Shown here: positions 59,831-64,000 of the stretch, in pieces
How the letters are laid out: every line of letters starts with the position of its first letter
How positions within the stretch are numbered: position 1 is the first letter of the stretch
Translations under genes and position numbers: made by a program
Assembly: GCA_036403155.1 (NCBI GenBank)
Contig: DASWRM010000033.1
Span: 1-64,000 of the forward strand
DNA: 64,000 bases
Direction of reading: 5' to 3'
From: Gaiellales bacterium
GTDB taxonomy: Bacteria; Actinomycetota; Thermoleophilia; Gaiellales; JAICJC01
The notes under the pieces: model-generated
What the model was told of the DNA's origin: nothing
Database searches by the model: none
What the model saw: only the letters and a program-made list of their open reading frames with translations

Positions 59831-59836
59831 AGTCTA
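59831..59836 (-). promoter_or_regulatory. -10 box (TAGACT) of CYTH-CHAD gene
   Basis: Six bases separate it from the GTG at 59824, supporting that start. Confidence 0.55.
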
Positions 59837-60520
59837 CGAGCCGATTCGCCGCTCGGCGGCGAGCGCACGCTCGATCAGCGACCGGCGCAGCGCGGGCCCG
59901 GCGCCCGCCAGCCGCAGCTCGTATTCGATCCGGCCGGCGGTGGGCTGGGCAGACGCGACCTCGGTGCGGGCGGTGAACGGGGGCAGCCGGTCGCCGAAGT
60001 CGAGCTCGAGGTCGACGAGTGCGCCCTCCGGCACCACCCGCTCCGTCCGGACGCGGACGCCGTCGAGCGCGAAGTCGACCGTCGCCGCCGCGAACTCCTC
60101 GACCGCATCCCCGGATGGGGCGACGCGACGGCACACCGCCCGCAGCCGCAGCGGGATCCGCGCCTGGGCGTGCCGCTCGAACAGTCGCCGGTCCTGGGCG
60201 TAGACCCAGCGGACGACACGCTGCTCCGTGTACTCCTCGAGCGGATCGAAGCGCAGCGCCTCGCCGTCCGCGTCCATCCGCACCACCTCGGCAGCGGTGA
60301 AGACGAGAAACCGCGGGTTCCGGAACTCGATCTCGAGCCACTGTCGCGACCCGACCGCCAGGCGTGCGTCCGGCGCGCCGGCGAGCTTCACGCCGCCGGC
60401 GGAGAGGTTCAGCGCGGCGCGGGGGACGGGATCGCTGCGGCCGCCGTCCGCCTGAAGCTCGCTGCAGGCGACGGCGATGTCCGTCTCCACCCGCAGGAAG
60501 GCCCGCCGCTCCCTCTCCAT
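59834..60520 (-). CDS. PilZ-domain (c-di-GMP receptor) protein, tandem
   Basis: This 228-residue protein shows a PilZ c-di-GMP motif 'RERRAFLRVETDIAVAC' (RxxxR) with 'ALNLSAGGVKLAG' (N/DxSxxG) and a second, degenerate copy 'RRLFERHAQARIPLRLRA' with 'VDFALDGVRVRTE'. It could translate the second messenger made by the GGDEF protein at 46.2 kb. TAGACT lies seven bases before the ATG, and the GGAAGG that abuts the ATG is too close to act as a ribosome-binding site. It is divergent from the decarboxylase gene. Confidence 0.82.
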   Translation of the reverse strand: MERERRAFLRVETDIAVACSELQADGGRSDPVPRAALNLSAGGVKLAGAPDARLAVGSRQWLEIEFRNPRFLVFTAAEVVRMDADGEALRFDPLEEYTEQRVVRWVYAQDRRLFERHAQARIPLRLRAVCRRVAPSGDAVEEFAAATVDFALDGVRVRTERVVPEGALVDLELDFGDRLPPFTARTEVASAQPTAGRIEYELRLAGAGPALRRSLIERALAAERRIGS

Positions 60521-60527
60521 CCTTCCG

Positions 60528-60533
60528 AGTCTA
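60528..60533 (-). promoter_or_regulatory. -10 box (TAGACT) of PilZ gene
   Basis: Seven bases separate it from the ATG at 60520. It is only six bp from the -10 box of the divergent gene. Confidence 0.5.
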
Positions 60534-60539
60534 TTGCGC

Positions 60540-60545
60540 GATACT
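60540..60545 (+). promoter_or_regulatory. -10 box (GATACT) of decarboxylase gene
   Basis: Six bases separate it from the ATG at 60552. Confidence 0.5.
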
Positions 60546-60551
60546 CCGCGG

Positions 60552-62045
60552 ATGTCCGCCACACCGACCGAGCGGCCGGCTCCCGTCGCCGACCTCGACT
60601 GGGACTCCGCGCGGATGCGGTCGCTCGCCGATCGCGCGGTCGAGCTGTACGGCGAGTTCCTCGACGGCCTCGACGACATGCCGATCGCGCGGGACATGCC
60701 TGCACAGCGTGTGCGCGAGGCGGTCGTCAGGCCGGTGCCCGAGGAGGGGCTGTCCGACGACGAGCTCGTCGCCCATCTGCACGACGTGCTGATCGAGTGG
60801 GGCGTGCAGTGCGGGCATCCACGGTTCCTCGCCTACGTCACCGGCAGCGGCACCGTGCCGGGAGCGGTGGCCGAGATGCTCGCCGCCGCGGTGAACATGA
60901 ACGTCGGCGGATGGCAGCTGTCGCCGTCGGCCAGCGAGATCGAGCACGCGCTGATGCGGTGGTTCGCGGACCGCTTCGGCCTGCCCGCCGCGGCGGGCGG
61001 ACTGCTCGTCTCCGGAGGAGCGATGGCGAACATGGTCTGCCTGAAGGCGGCACGCGACCACGCGGCCGGGTGGGACACGAGGCGCGACGGCATGGCCGCG
61101 GGGCCGCCCCTGGCGATCTACGCCACCGAGGAGACGCACGTGGTCACCGATCGGGCGGCCGACGCGCTCGGGCTGGGCACGGCTGCGGTGCGGCGGATCC
61201 CGGTGGACGGCAGGCTCCGGATGGTCCCGTCGGCGCTGGCGGAGCGGATCGCCGGCGACCGGGCCGCGGGCGTCCGGCCGATGGCCGTGGTCGGGACGGC
61301 GGGAACCACGTCGACCGGCGCGATCGATCCGCTGGACGAGATCGCGGCCGTCTGCGCCGCGGAGGGCGTCTGGCTGCACGTGGACGCCGCATACGGTGGC
61401 CCGGCCGTGCTGGCCGAGGGTCTACGCCCGCTGCTTCGCGGGATCGAGCGTGCCGACTCGGTGGCCTTCGATCCGCACAAGTGGCTGTACATCGCGCAGT
61501 CCGCCGGCTGCGCGCTGGTGCGCGACGCCCAGCACCTCGCCGACGCCTACCAGGTGCATGCCACGTACGTCTGGCAGGACCGGGATCGCACCGGCGCGGG
61601 GGTCAGCCTCGGCGAGCTCGGTCCCCAGTACAGCAGAGGGTTCCAGGCGCTGAAGGTGTGGGCGTCGCTGCTCGCTCACGGGTCGGCCGCCTACGGCCGG
61701 CGGATCGCGCACGACGCCGCGCTGGCGCACTACATGGCGTCACGGGTCGAGGAGCGGCCGGAGTTCGAGCTGGCCACGCCGGTCGGGCTGTCGATCTGCT
61801 GCTTCGCCTACGTGCCCGCGCAGCCGGCGCCGCAGGAGTACGCGTCGCGGCTGAACGAGCGGATCATGACCGAGCTCCAGCTCGACGGCCGCGCATACAT
61901 CTCCAATGCGATCCTGGGCGGCCGGTTCGTCCTGCGCGCCTGCTTCGTCAACCACCGGACCGAGGCGGACGACGTGGACGCCGTGCTGGACGTGGTCGCC
62001 GAGCTGGGCTCGCGGCTCGACGGGGAGCTGCGAGCGGGCTCCTGA
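60552..62045 (+). CDS. Group II pyridoxal-5'-phosphate decarboxylase
   Basis: This 497-residue enzyme belongs to the aromatic amino acid/glutamate decarboxylase family. PLP-binding Lys310 is in 'VAFDPHKWLYI', and the 'HVDAAYGGPAVL' Asp contacts the pyridine nitrogen. The N-terminal 'HPRFLAYVTGSGTVPGAVAEML' and 'GGLLVSGGAMANMVCLKAAR' are characteristic. The product amine cannot be predicted, though aromatic L-amino acid decarboxylases fit best. GATACT lies exactly six bases before the ATG, and only 31 bases separate it from the divergent PilZ start. Confidence 0.92.
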   Translation: MSATPTERPAPVADLDWDSARMRSLADRAVELYGEFLDGLDDMPIARDMPAQRVREAVVRPVPEEGLSDDELVAHLHDVLIEWGVQCGHPRFLAYVTGSGTVPGAVAEMLAAAVNMNVGGWQLSPSASEIEHALMRWFADRFGLPAAAGGLLVSGGAMANMVCLKAARDHAAGWDTRRDGMAAGPPLAIYATEETHVVTDRAADALGLGTAAVRRIPVDGRLRMVPSALAERIAGDRAAGVRPMAVVGTAGTTSTGAIDPLDEIAAVCAAEGVWLHVDAAYGGPAVLAEGLRPLLRGIERADSVAFDPHKWLYIAQSAGCALVRDAQHLADAYQVHATYVWQDRDRTGAGVSLGELGPQYSRGFQALKVWASLLAHGSAAYGRRIAHDAALAHYMASRVEERPEFELATPVGLSICCFAYVPAQPAPQEYASRLNERIMTELQLDGRAYISNAILGGRFVLRACFVNHRTEADDVDAVLDVVAELGSRLDGELRAGS

Positions 62046-62088
62046 CCCCGCGGCCACCCGGCGGGATGCACCGGGCGGCGGCGCGGGA

Positions 62089-62196
62089 TCAGATCCAGCG
62101 GCGGCGGTCGCGCGTATCCGAGACGCGGGAATCGACGCCGTAGCGCAGCGCGAGCGGGCCGACCACGAGGATGAAGATGATCATGAGCAGTTCCAT
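62089..62196 (-). CDS. Small single-pass membrane protein, 35 aa
   Basis: The 35-codon frame encodes 'MELLMIIFILVVGPLALRYG' and then a 'VDSRVSDTRDRRRWI' tail, a pattern seen in many short actinobacterial proteins. It has one N-terminal membrane helix and a basic cytosolic tail. GACACT lies seven bases upstream. Function unknown. Confidence 0.65.
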   Translation of the reverse strand: MELLMIIFILVVGPLALRYGVDSRVSDTRDRRRWI

Positions 62197-62203
62197 ACAT
62201 GGA

Positions 62204-62209
62204 AGTGTC
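62204..62209 (-). promoter_or_regulatory. -10 box (GACACT) of 35-aa membrane protein gene
   Basis: Seven bases separate it from the ATG at 62196; the first base deviates from the TANNNT pattern. Confidence 0.35.
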
Positions 62210-62220
62210 GGGCACGAAGT

Positions 62221-62236
62221 CGATTCGCTCAAATCG
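62221..62236. promoter_or_regulatory. Palindrome CGATT-N6-AATCG upstream of the LysR gene
   Basis: A 5-6-5 inverted repeat lies between the divergent 35-residue membrane protein and LysR genes, about 30 bp upstream of the LysR ATG, and is a candidate autoregulatory site. Confidence 0.35.
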
Positions 62237-62254
62237 AGTATTGGGTGATGATGA

Positions 62255-62260
62255 TAAGAT
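62255..62260 (+). promoter_or_regulatory. -10 box (TAAGAT) of LysR gene
   Basis: Six bases separate it from the ATG at 62267. Confidence 0.55.
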
Positions 62261-62266
62261 GGGCTA

Positions 62267-63205
62267 ATGGAAGCTGACCGCTGGCTCGGCGTTGAGCTCC
62301 GGCATCTCGCCGCCCTCCAGGCCGTCGCCGAGGAGGGCACCTTCGGCCGCGCCGCCGCCCGGCTCGGGTACACGCAATCCGCCGTCAGCCAGCAGATCGC
62401 AACGCTCGAACGGCTGGTCGGCGAGCGCCTGGTGGAACGACCCGGCGGACCGCGCCCGGTGTCGCTCACCGAGGCCGGCCAGGTGCTCCTGCGTCATGCC
62501 GACGGCATCGTCGCGCGGCTGCGGGCGGCGCAGGCCGATCTCTCCGCCCTGCAGGCCGGCACGGCCGGCTCGCTTCGCGTCGGCACATACCAGAGCGTTG
62601 GGGCGCGGGTGCTGCCCGAGGTGATGCTGCGGTTCTCGGCCGCACATCCGCAGGTGGACGTGCAGCTCTCGGAGAGCGATGACGGCACGCTGCTTCGCCA
62701 GGTGGAGGCCGGTGACCTCGACATCACGTTCATCCAGCTGCCGCTGGCCGACGGCCCGTTCGCGGCCGTGGAGCTGCTGCGCGACCCACACATGCTCGTC
62801 GTTCCGGCCGGATCGCCGCTCGCGGCCGGCTCCGCGCCCTCGCTTCGCGATGTGGCCGAGATGCCGCTGATCAGCTACCGCACGTGCACCTCCGGCCACC
62901 AGGTCGAGGCGCAGCTGCGGATGCGCGAAGCGGCACCTGAGGTCGTGTTCCGCTCGGACGACAACGGCACGATGCAGGGCATGGTTGCCGCCGGCGTGGG
63001 GGTCGCGCTGATGCCGGCGCTCGCCGTCGACCTGGCCGATCCGCGGACGCACGCGATCGACATGAGCGGCAAGCTGCCTCCGCGGCTGATCGGCATCGCC
63101 TGGCACCGCGACCGCATCCAGTCGGTCGCTGCGCGCTCGTTCATCGACCTCGCCGGCGACGTGTGCGCCGAGATCGGGAGCCGCCCGGTCGCCGCCGCGT
63201 CCTGA
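62267..63205 (+). CDS. LysR-family transcriptional regulator
   Basis: This 312-residue LTTR has the N-terminal winged helix 'LRHLAALQAVAEEGTFGRAAARLGYTQSAVSQQIATLERLVGERLVER'. A type-2 periplasmic-binding-like effector domain ('LRVGTYQSVGARVLPEVMLRF', 'VQLSESDDGTLLRQVEAGDLDITF') follows. It has the usual length for the family. The TAAGAT box exactly six bases before the ATG supports this start. Its target could be the small membrane gene or the decarboxylase, but nothing shows this directly. Confidence 0.92.
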   Translation: MEADRWLGVELRHLAALQAVAEEGTFGRAAARLGYTQSAVSQQIATLERLVGERLVERPGGPRPVSLTEAGQVLLRHADGIVARLRAAQADLSALQAGTAGSLRVGTYQSVGARVLPEVMLRFSAAHPQVDVQLSESDDGTLLRQVEAGDLDITFIQLPLADGPFAAVELLRDPHMLVVPAGSPLAAGSAPSLRDVAEMPLISYRTCTSGHQVEAQLRMREAAPEVVFRSDDNGTMQGMVAAGVGVALMPALAVDLADPRTHAIDMSGKLPPRLIGIAWHRDRIQSVAARSFIDLAGDVCAEIGSRPVAAAS

Positions 63206-63224
63206 AACGCCGCCCGGCGCGCCC

Positions 63225-64000
63225 TCACTCGTAGATGATCACGTCGGGGGGCGGGCGCAGCCGCAGCACCGCGCGCGGGCGCATCATGTGCGTGTCCTCG
63301 TGGTAGAACAGCTTGAAGCCGTTGTACCAGGCAGCCCGCCGGCGCGCGAACAGCCGGTACTTCGAGATCTTGTTCGGCGGGTTGCCGAACCCGTCGATGT
63401 TGACGACGAGGGCCACGCCCGGGTGCTGCGCCAGTCGGCGCTTGTGTCGGATCATCCCCGGTGTGAACTGGTGGACGATGAGCAGCTTCTCCGGGAGGTC
63501 CTCCTGCTTGACGATGCGGGCGAGCTGGGCGGCCGCGCGGTTTACGACGGATGCGTCGGTGGATCCGATCACCGTCCCCGGCACCTGGCCTGGGCGCATG
63601 CTCCACTCGGGGTCGAGCGCCAGCCCGACGTCCGGCTGGCGCAGGTAGCGGTCGTACGCCCGCACCTCCTTCAGGAAGTCCGCGCGGCCGGGCTGGATGT
63701 CGAGGATGAGCAGGGCCTTCGCTCGCCGCGCGGCGGCGAGGTAGCGGTCGATCACCGCGTCGGGCTGGCGGTAGCGATACTTCCCGTCGTCGCCCGGGGC
63801 GGCGGTGACGACCGTCGCGATCAGCTCGAACGCCGGCTGTAGCGGCCGGCCGCCTCCGGCGTACCGGGCAGCCTGTGCGAGCAGCCCGCGGGCGGCGGCG
63901 TCCGGTGTTCCGATCCCCAGCTGTCCGAACTGCGCGTCCTCCGGCGCGCCGTAGTAGGCGACGATGCGGTATCGCGGCAGCAGGGTCCGTCCGCCGCGTG
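63225..64000 (-). CDS. Conserved hypothetical, secreted glycosidase-like (5' partial)
   Basis: The frame stays open through the window edge, so the 258 visible residues are the C-terminal part. The visible N-terminal end reads 'LLPRYRIVAYYGAPEDAQFG'. It continues with 'LLILDIQPGRADFLKEV', 'DVGLALDPEWSMRPGQVPG', 'EKLLIVHQFTPGMIRHK' and 'VALVVNIDGFGNPPNKI'. These strand-end acidic residues suggest a TIM-barrel-like fold. I know the pattern from actinobacterial secreted or lipoprotein-annotated proteins of unknown function. Any signal sequence would lie beyond the window. Confidence 0.7.
   Translation of the reverse strand, partial: RGGRTLLPRYRIVAYYGAPEDAQFGQLGIGTPDAAARGLLAQAARYAGGGRPLQPAFELIATVVTAAPGDDGKYRYRQPDAVIDRYLAAARRAKALLILDIQPGRADFLKEVRAYDRYLRQPDVGLALDPEWSMRPGQVPGTVIGSTDASVVNRAAAQLARIVKQEDLPEKLLIVHQFTPGMIRHKRRLAQHPGVALVVNIDGFGNPPNKISKYRLFARRRAAWYNGFKLFYHEDTHMMRPRAVLRLRPPPDVIIYE

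Noticed and set aside
58319-62143. A 1274-codon open frame on the plus strand across the CYTH-CHAD, PilZ and decarboxylase region
   Set aside because: It is antisense to CHAD and PilZ genes with clear motifs, out of frame with the decarboxylase, and its translation is Arg/Gly/Ala low complexity caused by GC-rich codon bias.
1-64000. tRNA, rRNA, CRISPR arrays and insertion sequences
   Set aside because: I found no cloverleaf-like sequences with CCA-type ends, no repeat-spacer periodicity and no transposase motif; genes are contiguous with small gaps, though very short elements could have been missed.

Overview
The window is 64 kb of very GC-rich DNA, densely coded on both strands, with no rRNA, tRNA, CRISPR array or recognisable insertion sequence. 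Several features point to an actinobacterium, probably a deep soil or freshwater lineage such as Thermoleophilia (Gaiellales or Solirubrobacterales). These are a Rv2466c-type mycothiol-linked nitroreductase, a stand-alone LigD-type polymerase, actinobacterial-style PHO boxes and many start codons with a TANNNT box 6-7 nt upstream. The lineage is an inference; no marker gene is present.

Layout. 1-8.4 kb: secreted beta-propeller proteins, a glyoxalase-fold protein, a quinone oxidoreductase, a zincin, a DUF6159-like membrane protein and a GH18 chitinase. 8.4-18 kb: two aldo/keto reductases, a two-gene cassette with a probable selenoprotein (in-frame UGA in a UGSC motif followed by a SECIS-like hairpin), a MarR/MFS efflux pair with a clear operator, and acetamidase plus APC permease. 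18-25.5 kb: a secreted glycosidase-like protein, LigD-type polymerase and 5'-3' exonuclease, a Tat/lipoprotein solute-binding protein with a Rieske oxygenase, and an N-acetylmuramoyl-L-alanine amidase. 25.5-32.7 kb: nitroreductase and LLM oxidoreductase (divergent), phosphoketolase and short acetate kinase (divergent), MarR, DUF1707 protein and an alpha/beta hydrolase. 32.7-40.7 kb: ATP-dependent DNA ligase, a GcvT-like protein and a trimethylamine-dehydrogenase-like flavoenzyme (divergent), PhyH dioxygenase, CBS protein and isocitrate dehydrogenase. 40.7-44 kb: flagellar remnants (FlhB-C-like, FliK-like, FlgF/G) ending at a breakpoint where a 29-codon flgG stub abuts a 3'-truncated glycosyltransferase. 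44-48.5 kb: E1 alpha/beta of a 2-oxoacid dehydrogenase, a GAF-GGDEF cyclase and a small acidic protein. 48.5-54.8 kb: nitrilase, an MFS-cNMP fusion, two His-rich repeat proteins behind duplicated ECF-like promoters, and a cyclodeaminase / sigma factor / small protein / cytosolic subtilase / GAF operon. 54.9-60.5 kb: a polyphosphate island (ppk1, ppx, sixA-like, CYTH-CHAD) with PHO-box-like repeats, then a PilZ protein. 60.5-64 kb: a PLP decarboxylase, a LysR regulator and a partial secreted protein.

The Rieske oxygenase, TMADH-like dehydrogenase, GcvT-like protein and cyclodeaminase could together form a dispersed N-demethylation and one-carbon route for quaternary or tertiary amines (inference). 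Phosphoketolase plus acetate kinase would turn sugar phosphates into acetyl phosphate, acetate and ATP. The most notable items are the UGA-containing UGSC gene, the widespread leaderless promoter architecture, the repeat-protein pair with matched promoters, the sigma/subtilase/GAF operon and the flgG/glycosyltransferase junction.
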